From contig JBLNCE010000139.1 in assembly GCA_050260415.1 (NCBI GenBank), positions 1 to 43,251 of the forward strand: a stretch of DNA of 43,251 bases, read 5' to 3'. The notes below the pieces were generated by a model, which saw only the letters and a list, made by a program, of their open reading frames with translations, made no database searches and was not told the origin of the DNA. A program made the position numbers and the translations under genes. Positions 32,719 through 39,773 of the stretch are shown here, in pieces (positions within the stretch are counted from its first letter, which is position 1; each line of letters begins with the position of its first letter). The stretch comes from JBLNCE01 sp050260415. GTDB taxonomy: Bacteria > Bacillota > UBA4882 > JAAYXC01.

Positions 32719-33945
32719 TTAGCCAAGGGCCTTGGCTAGCTTCTTGCCTATCTTCTTGATATCGTGGTATTCTTCAACATATAAGCGGCCATTTTCCCCC
32801 AGCTTATCTCTCTGTTCAGCGGGCATTTTGTAGATGCTCATCACAGCATCGGCAAGCGCGCCGGGATTACCGGGTTCGACCATAATGCCCGCATGGGCCT
32901 TTTCGACTATATTGTCTGGATCAAATGCAGAGACAATGATCGGTTTCCCACTGGCAAGATAATCATAAAGCTTATTGGGACTCATACCGTATTTCAGAGC
33001 GTCGAAAGGCTTCAAACAGTGCAATAGGAGGTCAGCCTGACGCAATAGGCTCGGTATCTGCGATTTTGCAACTGGTTCCATAAAAGTTACATTTATAAGG
33101 GACTCCTGGGATACCTTTTCGATTAATCTCTTTTTTTCTGGTCCATCGCCAATCAAAAAGAAGTGGATGTCGGAGGAACCAACTATCTTTGCGGCATTTA
33201 GCACAACATCCAAGCCATTTGCCGGACCGTGTGCTCCGGCATATATCACCTTGAATTTCCCTTTATATTGCGCCTCGTTGGTGATGGCTGACTCGCAAAT
33301 AAGGGGATCTATTTCATCAAATCTATCCAGATCGACTCCGTTGGGAATCCAGAGAACCTTCTTCGCGTCTATACCGTACCTTCCTATGTAATCCACGGAT
33401 CTTGGAGGGATGACAATAATTTTGTCAGCTCTCTTGTACATAAACTTTTCCCAGGCGTATAAGCATCGTGCTTGGATACTCGTAGGTTTCATCGCTCCCA
33501 TGTCGATGGCAGTCTGCGGCCATAAGTCGCGGACCTCAAAGAAAAACCTTGCCCGATACTTCTTGGCCAGCCACCAACCGGCGATCACGGCAAAGGGATG
33601 CATTGAAGATCCAATAACGATATCGGGTCGATCAACAAGTTTTGCTACTTGCAACGATTGCACAGCATACGATATCATGTTCAGTATTCTACGCCAGTCG
33701 TTGCCATAATATGGAATGGTTCTTACCCAAATAAACTTCACATTTTGCAGGTCCTCTAACTTGAACAATTGATTGCGTGATATTTTAATAAATTTTTTCG
33801 ATATATGATCAAACCCCGAGGCAATTATCGTGACGGAATATCCGTTTTTTACTAGCTCCCGGCCCAGGTCATAATGTCGGGTAATACCAGGCATGTCCGG
33901 ACTGATTGCATAATGGTTCAATATCAAAATTGATTTTTGTGACAA
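32719..33945 (-). CDS. Family 4 glycosyltransferase (WbuB-like)
   Basis: A 408-residue GT-B enzyme. The N-terminal LILNHYAISPDMPGITRHYDLGREL, the central FFFEVRDLWPQTAIDMG and PNGVDLDRF resemble WbuB-type enzymes that transfer an N-acetylated amino sugar in O-antigen synthesis. The donor half has YAGAHGPANGLDVVLNAA and SPNKLYDYLASGKPIIVS. Starts at TTG with GAGGT 9 bases upstream; a nearby ATG is out of frame. Likely adds one of the acetamido sugars made by the Wbp enzymes; inferred. Confidence 0.9.
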   Translation of the reverse strand: MSQKSILILNHYAISPDMPGITRHYDLGRELVKNGYSVTIIASGFDHISKKFIKISRNQLFKLEDLQNVKFIWVRTIPYYGNDWRRILNMISYAVQSLQVAKLVDRPDIVIGSSMHPFAVIAGWWLAKKYRARFFFEVRDLWPQTAIDMGAMKPTSIQARCLYAWEKFMYKRADKIIVIPPRSVDYIGRYGIDAKKVLWIPNGVDLDRFDEIDPLICESAITNEAQYKGKFKVIYAGAHGPANGLDVVLNAAKIVGSSDIHFFLIGDGPEKKRLIEKVSQESLINVTFMEPVAKSQIPSLLRQADLLLHCLKPFDALKYGMSPNKLYDYLASGKPIIVSAFDPDNIVEKAHAGIMVEPGNPGALADAVMSIYKMPAEQRDKLGENGRLYVEEYHDIKKIGKKLAKALG

Positions 33946-33970
33946 ATCATAAATACCTCATTTCATAAGA

Positions 33971-35245
33971 TCACTTTGCTTGCTCAAAAAGCGTTGCGAG
34001 GTCGGCAACGCATTTTTCCAGGTTGAAACGTTCCTCAATGCGTCTTCTACCTGCTTTACCCAATTCTTCGCGCAGTTTCGGATCGGCGGCGAGCTGCTCA
34101 ATAGCCATCGCCAAGGCCTCAGGGTTCATCGGTGGTACAAGTATTCCGCAATCTTTGACTAACTCCGCTATCCCACCGGTGTTAGTTGAGATGACCGGAA
34201 TCCCGCGGCTCATTGCCTCCATGAGCGAGACGGGTATTCCCTCTTTCTCGCCAGATCGATCCACTACACTGGGTAGAACCATGACATCCCACTTCCCTGC
34301 CGATAGACTCGCGAGCAATTGTTCATGCGGCAAGCAACCCAAGAAAGTTACAGCTGATTCGAGTCGGTATTCTTTGACGATTTGTTCAAGTTCAGTTCTC
34401 AATACTCCGTCGCCAGCTAGATCCAAATGCAATACTTCCCTTCGCTCAGTCAATAGCCTGAGCGCTTCTATCAAGTACCGGTGTCCCTTAACTGGCACTA
34501 AATTCGCGGCAGTGATTATTCTTAGCGTAGCATCGTTTCGTCTCCGGTCAGGTCCTATTAGGTCGGGGAGTCGGACACCCACATGAATGACCGGTGCCTT
34601 CCAGCCGGCAATTGTCACCAAATCCTCGAGTTCATTAGCTCCCCGTCGGCTGATCGCCCGGATAAACCTGGCTCTGCATGCTTTTTGCCGCAAAAGATTG
34701 TTTTCCGTGATGTCCCATCGGTGGGCGGTAATACTCCATGGAACATCAGCGATGGTGCACGCAACCATTGCCATGCTTGCGGTCGTCGCGGCCCAATGAG
34801 TATGAATATGATCTGGATGGAGTTTTCGTATCAGGGCGGCGAGCCAAAGCCCTTTCGGATAGACGGCAAGATTCTTGCCAAGAATTTTCAGGGAACGACT
34901 CTTGAGGAGCAAACAAAAAGCCTCTAAGCACCTAATCGGTTTCCGAAAAATGATCGTGACTGCGTTTTTTAGGATTGTCCACGAAATCAACGGTTGAATG
35001 AATTTGCGCTCAAGTAGCTTTTCCGCTTCATGATGCAGCAAGGCCCCTCTAGGGTACATTGGAATTAAAAAAATGCGATACCCTTGCCTTGTGAGTTCTT
35101 GGATTTCAGGGATAATGAACGCCTCGCCGGGACCGAAAGGGAGACTAGAAGTAATATAAAAAATGGTTATCTCAGAACAACGTTCGGTGGTCGCCGCAGC
35201 TTCTGTTGGGTTTTTCGCAGGATGGCCCTGGCGTAATTCAAACAT
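33971..35245 (-). CDS. Family 4 glycosyltransferase
   Basis: A 424-residue GT-B glycosyltransferase with HIHTHWAATTASMA and SITAHRWDI in the acceptor half, and TAANLVPVKGHRYLIEAL, EGIPVSLMEAMSRGIPVISTNTGG (E-x7-E) in the donor half. The ATG at 35245 has AGGAGG 11 bases upstream and so overlaps the preceding gene by 79 bases. The conserved core begins only at about residue 27, but no better start exists between the end of the overlap and the core. Donor unknown. Confidence 0.9.
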   Translation of the reverse strand: MFELRQGHPAKNPTEAAATTERCSEITIFYITSSLPFGPGEAFIIPEIQELTRQGYRIFLIPMYPRGALLHHEAEKLLERKFIQPLISWTILKNAVTIIFRKPIRCLEAFCLLLKSRSLKILGKNLAVYPKGLWLAALIRKLHPDHIHTHWAATTASMAMVACTIADVPWSITAHRWDITENNLLRQKACRARFIRAISRRGANELEDLVTIAGWKAPVIHVGVRLPDLIGPDRRRNDATLRIITAANLVPVKGHRYLIEALRLLTERREVLHLDLAGDGVLRTELEQIVKEYRLESAVTFLGCLPHEQLLASLSAGKWDVMVLPSVVDRSGEKEGIPVSLMEAMSRGIPVISTNTGGIAELVKDCGILVPPMNPEALAMAIEQLAADPKLREELGKAGRRRIEERFNLEKCVADLATLFEQAK

Positions 35246-36153
35246 GAACTTGATTGCCTCCTAAATGTCTCGCGCCAATGAGAAAAATCCTTTCGATATT
35301 CGGGAAACGTCAATTCCAGAGCCTGCAATTGGGCTATATGTAAATGATGATAAAAGGGACTGGCGATATTCCCGGCTAAATCGTAATTTGACCAATAGAC
35401 CCTGTCGTACCTTGGGAGAATAGAAATCAAGGTTCTTAGGCTATTATTTAATGTATCTTCGGCTTTATAGGCAATTTCATCGCGATTTCTTAGCGCCAAT
35501 AGAAAATCATAAAGGCCGAATAACGCAAATATCCAACCATTGAGGATAGTTGCCTCTCTATCTTGCGGTGTTTCTTCAAGGATCAATCCATGTTGGACAA
35601 CACGACATGTACCACCCATACTTATTGGTAATAATAGAGGAGATAGTGCCTTTTTGGCGCATTTGAGATAAATCTCATCCGATGTTAAGGCGTAGGCCCG
35701 CGCCAAGACGGATATCCCCTCGCCTTGAGTCATCGCCGAATATTTGGAGGCATAAGTTAAATTAATGATTGACCAAATTGGCCATCCGCCGTTATCATCC
35801 TGCGATTTGACCAGCCAATCGGCTGACTTTTTAAACAAACCTAAATCGGAATCAGCTTTTTTATTGCTCTGTAGCCATATATCCCAATGCCCTAATGCCT
35901 TTTGTATTATTGTGGTTGGAAAATGGAAGAGTTCGTTGCTAAGATTTTTGTTTAGTGGTAGTCCATCTTGATCCGTCGGGCCATTCCAATGTGTTTTTCT
36001 GCTGAGATCGTTGAAATAGCCGGCCAGTTGCCCCGGGGTAAATCTTTTTCCAAGAGTCTGCGGAGCATGCCAGTAACTCTTGCCAAGGAGCATCCCGGTC
36101 CAGTGGCGTATTAGTCGAGTATAGATAATGATTCGTCTTGATTCGATGATCAT
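35167..36153 (-). CDS. D-glucuronyl C5-epimerase-like protein
   Basis: A 328-residue protein whose second half matches the C-terminal catalytic region of heparosan glucuronate C5-epimerases: TQGEGISVLARAYALT, YDRVYWSNYDLAGNIASPFYHHLHIAQLQAL with the conserved Tyr/His residues, and an NGWIFALFGLYD segment. These enzymes invert C5 of uronic acid residues in a polymer (GlcA to IdoA). The length fits single-domain bacterial relatives. No signal peptide or strong membrane helix is seen, so it may act in the cytosol on lipid-linked units, unlike the animal enzyme. ATG with AAAGGAG close upstream. The polymerase gene follows upstream with a 17-base gap. Confidence 0.8.
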   Translation of the reverse strand: MIIESRRIIIYTRLIRHWTGMLLGKSYWHAPQTLGKRFTPGQLAGYFNDLSRKTHWNGPTDQDGLPLNKNLSNELFHFPTTIIQKALGHWDIWLQSNKKADSDLGLFKKSADWLVKSQDDNGGWPIWSIINLTYASKYSAMTQGEGISVLARAYALTSDEIYLKCAKKALSPLLLPISMGGTCRVVQHGLILEETPQDREATILNGWIFALFGLYDFLLALRNRDEIAYKAEDTLNNSLRTLISILPRYDRVYWSNYDLAGNIASPFYHHLHIAQLQALELTFPEYRKDFSHWRETFRRQSSSCLNYARAILRKTQQKLRRPPNVVLR

Positions 36154-36170
36154 GATGCTCCTTTAAAGTG

Positions 36171-37616
36171 TTATCCGTCGATGGTATGCTTGCCGGGAAG
36201 AGGCGTGCCACCTGATTCGCGGACCTGGAAGAGCATCCACCCGCAACCGATACAGATGAGCACCGGTACTACTTGGATCACTAAACCGGGTTTGAGCAAT
36301 GCACTAAGGTCGTTTCTCGACATGGTAAAGGCCAGCGGAGCCATGACGGTTACAATGAGCGCAACCAAGTAATTTCGGTCGGAACGCGCATCAATCGAGC
36401 CGAAGATGATGCCGAGCAAGAGTCCGAGAATCAGGACGCCCATCAACCCCAGATTCATGTATCCCTCTGCCAGCCAGGAAAAACCGTAAGCCCCACCTTG
36501 GGAGTAATACAAAGGGGAATAGAAGGAACTGAACCAAACCGAGGGTGGATTTGGTCTGTTTGGCCAGATAGAGCCCGGTACGACATTTAGCACATCGTCA
36601 AGCAAGGTGCGACCAGCCAGCCAAGAGCCTACTTCGCGAAAGTCGCGCGTGATTCGAATCAGTATTAGGGGCGCCGTTCCGAATTCCGAATTCATCGGAT
36701 CCATCGAAGCACGCAAATCACGTAGCGAAAGGATTTTTACCGCATTCTGCCAACCAATATTTGTTGCCACTGATCTAAGATTTCCGACGATCATCATACT
36801 GAAGGCAAAGACCAATCCTAACAAGGCGATCTTGGGCAGCGATATTTTGTGTACAAAAAGGTGGTGCGCGATGAGAAGGCTGCTGATCAAAGAAAACACT
36901 GGGCTCCGGTCGCCGATTAGCAAGGAAGGAAGAAAGATAAACAAGCCAACAGCCGCACAGACAATAGATGGCCATAACCTACGCCTTTGGGTTCCCCAGG
37001 CATAGAGCATGGCCAAACCAGAGGTGGCTAAGTTATAGCCGGCTGCATATACACCTAGTCCCCGCAACTGCCTGGCGAATTGGACATAGTACAGCCTGGA
37101 ATAAACGCTCATTCCGCCCATATTGCTATATAGTTTGAGACATAAAGCCGCCCCGATTACGATCAGCGGTATGGCGGCGATCTTGACATAGTCGGGGAGT
37201 AAGATCCGGTCGTCCGTTTTTATGGGCTGTCTCAGGCGGCTGGCCCTTTTTAGCATGGCGTGCCAAGCGAGAAAAAAGGTTATCGTACCCGAACAAACAA
37301 TTAAGCAATACCAGCCTAATTCAGTGAGGTTAGTCGATGATAGATTGGCCCAGTCAAAAGTCCGCGCTCCGCTAAACAATGCTATAGACAAAAAAGGACT
37401 GGCGTAATAGATCCAAGTGGAACAGATAAAGATACCACCCAATGACCAGATGCCCATCCGGGCGGCAACCATTTTTAGGATAACTAAAGTAATTACGCTC
37501 AAAAAGAGCAAGTATATGAGGCCCAATAATTGGCGATTGTCCGCTATTGCCAATGTAATCAGGGCGATAAATAAACTTAGAGCAATCGTGATTATCGCTG
37601 CTTGATATCTTTTCAT
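36171..37616 (-). CDS. O-antigen/capsule repeat-unit polymerase (Wzy-like)
   Basis: A 481-residue polytopic membrane protein with about 12 hydrophobic helices and a central loop with GDRSPVFSLISSLL, FGTAPLILIRITRDF and a PGSIWPNRPNPPSVWF segment, as found in oligosaccharide repeat-unit polymerases. It would polymerise undecaprenyl-linked units outside the cytoplasmic membrane. It differs in base composition and sequence from the AT-rich Wzy at 25259, supporting two separate glycans. Only a weak ribosome site (GTGAG) precedes the ATG, 10 bases after the wbpD stop; coupling to wbpD is likely. Confidence 0.88.
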   Translation of the reverse strand: MKRYQAAIITIALSLFIALITLAIADNRQLLGLIYLLFLSVITLVILKMVAARMGIWSLGGIFICSTWIYYASPFLSIALFSGARTFDWANLSSTNLTELGWYCLIVCSGTITFFLAWHAMLKRASRLRQPIKTDDRILLPDYVKIAAIPLIVIGAALCLKLYSNMGGMSVYSRLYYVQFARQLRGLGVYAAGYNLATSGLAMLYAWGTQRRRLWPSIVCAAVGLFIFLPSLLIGDRSPVFSLISSLLIAHHLFVHKISLPKIALLGLVFAFSMMIVGNLRSVATNIGWQNAVKILSLRDLRASMDPMNSEFGTAPLILIRITRDFREVGSWLAGRTLLDDVLNVVPGSIWPNRPNPPSVWFSSFYSPLYYSQGGAYGFSWLAEGYMNLGLMGVLILGLLLGIIFGSIDARSDRNYLVALIVTVMAPLAFTMSRNDLSALLKPGLVIQVVPVLICIGCGWMLFQVRESGGTPLPGKHTIDG

Positions 37617-37626
37617 CTACGATAAC

Positions 37627-38181
37627 TCACAGTAATTGTTTTCCTTGGCATTTTGGACAGGAAACTGGTACCGTCTTGGGATCCATGGTTTCCCCACACT
37701 CACACGCCCATCCAATCACCTTGGCCGGCACTCCCGCCACTATCGCATGCGCCGGTACATCCTTGGTCACCACGGCCCCCGCAGCTACAAACGCCCATTC
37801 GCCCACGGTATGCCCGCAGACGATCGTCGCGTTGGCCCCGATGGAAGCGCCGCGCTTGACCACGGTCGGCAGGTAATCGGCGCTGGTGTTCCTGGGGAAG
37901 GCCGAACGCGGCGTCTTGACGTTGGTAAAGACCATGCTCGGGCCGCAAAAGACATCATCCTCCAGAACGACGCCCTCGTAGACCGAGACGTTGTTCTGGA
38001 TCTTGACGTTATTGCCGATCTTGGCGTTCTTGGCCACGCAGACATTCTGGCCGAGGGAGCAGCGCTCGCCAATCTCCGCGCCGCTCATGATGTGGCAAAA
38101 GTGCCAGATCTTCGTGCCCTTACCGATCTTGGCCCCTTCGTCGACATAAGAGGATTCGTGTACAAAATAATCCTGGTCCAA
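37627..38181 (-). CDS. wbpD: UDP-sugar N-acetyltransferase with left-handed beta helix (WbpD-like)
   Basis: A 184-residue hexapeptide-repeat acyltransferase: FVHESSYVDEGAKIGKGTKIWHFCHIM and repeating [IV]-G-x4 units to about residue 155, with His residues for acetyl-CoA chemistry. WbpD acetylates the 3-amino group of UDP-GlcNAc3NA. A C-terminal CxCG...CPKC zinc-ribbon-like tail (about 160-182) is a common addition in this subfamily. TTG start with AGGAG 10 bases upstream. The gene follows the DUF559 insertion and precedes wzy. Confidence 0.92.
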   Translation of the reverse strand: MDQDYFVHESSYVDEGAKIGKGTKIWHFCHIMSGAEIGERCSLGQNVCVAKNAKIGNNVKIQNNVSVYEGVVLEDDVFCGPSMVFTNVKTPRSAFPRNTSADYLPTVVKRGASIGANATIVCGHTVGEWAFVAAGAVVTKDVPAHAIVAGVPAKVIGWACECGETMDPKTVPVSCPKCQGKQLL

Positions 38182-38200
38182 TTCCTAAACGCTCCTCTCA

Positions 38201-38317
38201 AACTCACCCCCGGCCTGCGGGCCACCTATGACCCAGGAAGGGGCGAAGTCGCGGAATCCAAGGATGGATGGCAGCGGCCGTTCTCTTTGTTCAAAGAGAG
38301 GGGGCCGGGGGGTGAAT
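38201..38317. repeat. G/C palindrome family, copy C (downstream of the nuclease gene)
   Basis: Outer inverted ends AACTCACCCCCGGCC (from 38201) and GGCCGGGGGGTGAATT (to about 38317) enclose an internal TTCTCTTTG-TTC-AAAGAGAG hairpin. The middle part matches copy B. The right end abuts the stop codon of the nuclease gene within two or three bases. Confidence 0.85.
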
Positions 38318-38319
38318 TC

Positions 38320-38673
38320 CTACTCCAGCCACTCCATAAGTTTCCCTGTCAACCATTCCAGATCGTCCAAATCCTCGTTCTTGATCCGTACGACCCTAAT
38401 TCCTCTGGCATTAATGATCGCACTTCGCAGTTCGTCATAGTCCTTTTGCCGCTCATGATATGCTCCGTCTAGTTCTATAACCGTTTCCTTCTCAGCGCAG
38501 TAGAAATCAGCTAGGAAAAACCTTCTCCGCTTGTCGATGATAATCCTAATCGGATGTTGGCGTAATACTTTCCTGCCAAGAAATCTCCTATCGCGCAACA
38601 TCTCCCATAGTTTCTTCTCTGCCTCTGTTTGTCTTTTTCTAAGGAGGCGTGCGGCCATCACATGATCGCGCAC
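38320..38673 (-). CDS. DUF559 family Vsr-like endonuclease
   Basis: About 117 residues, the complete length of DUF559 (PF04480-type) proteins, which have the PD-(D/E)XK nuclease fold of very-short-patch repair endonuclease. After LLRKRQTEAEKKLWEMLRDRR come RQHPI, ADFYC (Asp56), VIELDG (Glu67, Asp69), YHERQKDYD (His73) and GIRVVRIKNED, all conserved positions. The GTG at 38673 is chosen because GGAGG lies 7 bases upstream; GTG at 38697 would add 8 residues without support. It has no methylase partner. It interrupts the wbp operon and is bordered by palindromes C on one side and D and E on the other. Biochemical role of the family is unknown. Confidence 0.85.
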   Translation of the reverse strand: MRDHVMAARLLRKRQTEAEKKLWEMLRDRRFLGRKVLRQHPIRIIIDKRRRFFLADFYCAEKETVIELDGAYHERQKDYDELRSAIINARGIRVVRIKNEDLDDLEWLTGKLMEWLE

Positions 38674-38709
38674 AGAATCCCCTCCCGACCCGGTCACACG
38701 GCCTAATCA

Positions 38710-38752
38710 CCCCCTCTCTTTGAACGAAGAGAGGGGGCCGGGGGGTGAGTTC
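38710..38752. repeat. G/C palindrome family, copy D (upstream of the nuclease gene)
   Basis: Perfect 11-base arms CCCCCTCTCTT (38710-38720) and AAGAGAGGGGG (38727-38737) with a 6-base loop, followed by the end sequence CCGGGGGGTGAGTT. The left outer end is shortened to ATCA. It lies about 40 bases before the nuclease start. Confidence 0.9.
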
Positions 38753-38777
38753 GTTTCGCCATGTCCTGAGGCTTTCA

Positions 38778-38843
38778 AACTCACCCCCGGCCTATTGGCC
38801 ACCCCCTCTCTTTGTCCAAAGAGAGGGGGCCGGGGGGTGAGTT
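38778..38843. repeat. G/C palindrome family, copy E (overlaps the end of wbpB)
   Basis: Most regular copy: outer ends AACTCACCCCCGGCC (38778-38792) and GGCCGGGGGGTGAGTT (38828-38843), and inner arms CCCCCTCTCTTT (38802-38813) and AAAGAGAGGGGG (38818-38829) with a 4-base loop. It forms the last 20 codons and the stop codon of wbpB. Confidence 0.92.
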
Positions 38844-39773
38844 CAATCCTTTCGTCGCTTCCTCCAGGACCCTGACCACCGCCAGGCCGCTTCGCCCGTC
38901 CGAGAGGGGAGTCAGGCGTCCGGCGACGCAATCCAGAAAATGCTTGAGTTCCAGGGCCAGCGGCTCGCCGTCGCCCCGGAAGGCGATCTCCGCCCCGCCG
39001 TCCCGGTTGCTCAGATCGGGATTGATGCCCTTGCGGTGGAGGGTAACGGTCTGGTCCGCCTCGTCGTAGACCAGCATGCCTTCGGATCCGACCACCGTCA
39101 GCCGCCGGTGCTTCTCCGGCCAGAGCCAGGAGTTATGCAGGTGGGCTTGGACCCCGCCGGGGAAATTGAGATGGAGATAGACGTCGTCCTCGATCCCGGG
39201 CTGCAGCACGCACTGCCCGGAGACCTCGAGGCCCTCGGGTGCCTGTCCGACGAGATGGAGCAGGACGGCTACGTCGTGCACGCCCAAGCTCCAGAGGGCG
39301 TTCTCCACTTTCCTGGCCCGGCCGAGGTTGAGCCGTTCCTGATGCAGGCTGTGGAGCTTGCCCAGGGCTCCCGATGCTATGTAGCTCTTGACCCATTGAA
39401 CCGCGGGCTGATATAGGAGTAGGTGCCCGACCATGAGTATTCTTTGTTTTTTTTCCGCCAGGCGCACCAGATCCTGGGCTTCCGCGCTGGCCAGGGTGAG
39501 GGGTTTCTCAACGAAGACATCCTTGCCGGCTAAGAGGGCGGCCTTGGCCACCTCAAAATGGGTGATGACGGGGGTGGCGATTGCCACGGCGGGGATATCA
39601 GTCCCCAATAGGCTTTGGTAGTCGGGATAGACCTGGAGGCTGGGGTATTCTGTCTCAAGCCCGGCCCTTATGTCCGTGCTCGTTTCCGCCACCGCGGCCA
39701 ATCCATTCAGTCCGTATAGGGTGCGGACGATGTTCTTGCCCCAATTGCCCGCGCCGATGACGCCGATTTTCAT
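38781..39773 (-). CDS. wbpB: UDP-sugar oxidoreductase, Gfo/Idh/MocA family (WbpB-like)
   Basis: A 330-residue NAD-dependent oxidoreductase. The nucleotide-binding GAGNWGKN starts at residue 7, and the EKP motif (residues 89-91, FVEKPLTL) and a VHD-type motif in SLGVHDVAVL mark the family. WbpB oxidises C3 of UDP-GlcNAcA. Its ATG overlaps the wbpA stop by 4 bases (ATGA), as expected for consecutive steps. The final 20 residues (from about 311, NSPPGPLSLDKERG...) are not family sequence: they are the translation of palindrome copy E, which also gives the stop codon. The catalytic domains look complete, so the enzyme is probably active. Confidence 0.92.
   Translation of the reverse strand: MKIGVIGAGNWGKNIVRTLYGLNGLAAVAETSTDIRAGLETEYPSLQVYPDYQSLLGTDIPAVAIATPVITHFEVAKAALLAGKDVFVEKPLTLASAEAQDLVRLAEKKQRILMVGHLLLYQPAVQWVKSYIASGALGKLHSLHQERLNLGRARKVENALWSLGVHDVAVLLHLVGQAPEGLEVSGQCVLQPGIEDDVYLHLNFPGGVQAHLHNSWLWPEKHRRLTVVGSEGMLVYDEADQTVTLHRKGINPDLSNRDGGAEIAFRGDGEPLALELKHFLDCVAGRLTPLSDGRSGLAVVRVLEEATKGLNSPPGPLSLDKERGWPIGRG

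Noticed and set aside
38320..38673. Vsr endonuclease of a restriction-modification system
   Set aside because: No DNA methyltransferase or restriction gene is nearby, and the protein fits DUF559 rather than true Vsr.
38707..38931. Possible 74-codon gene on the minus strand with SPPGPLS peptides
   Set aside because: It consists of palindromes D and E and an out-of-frame part of wbpB.
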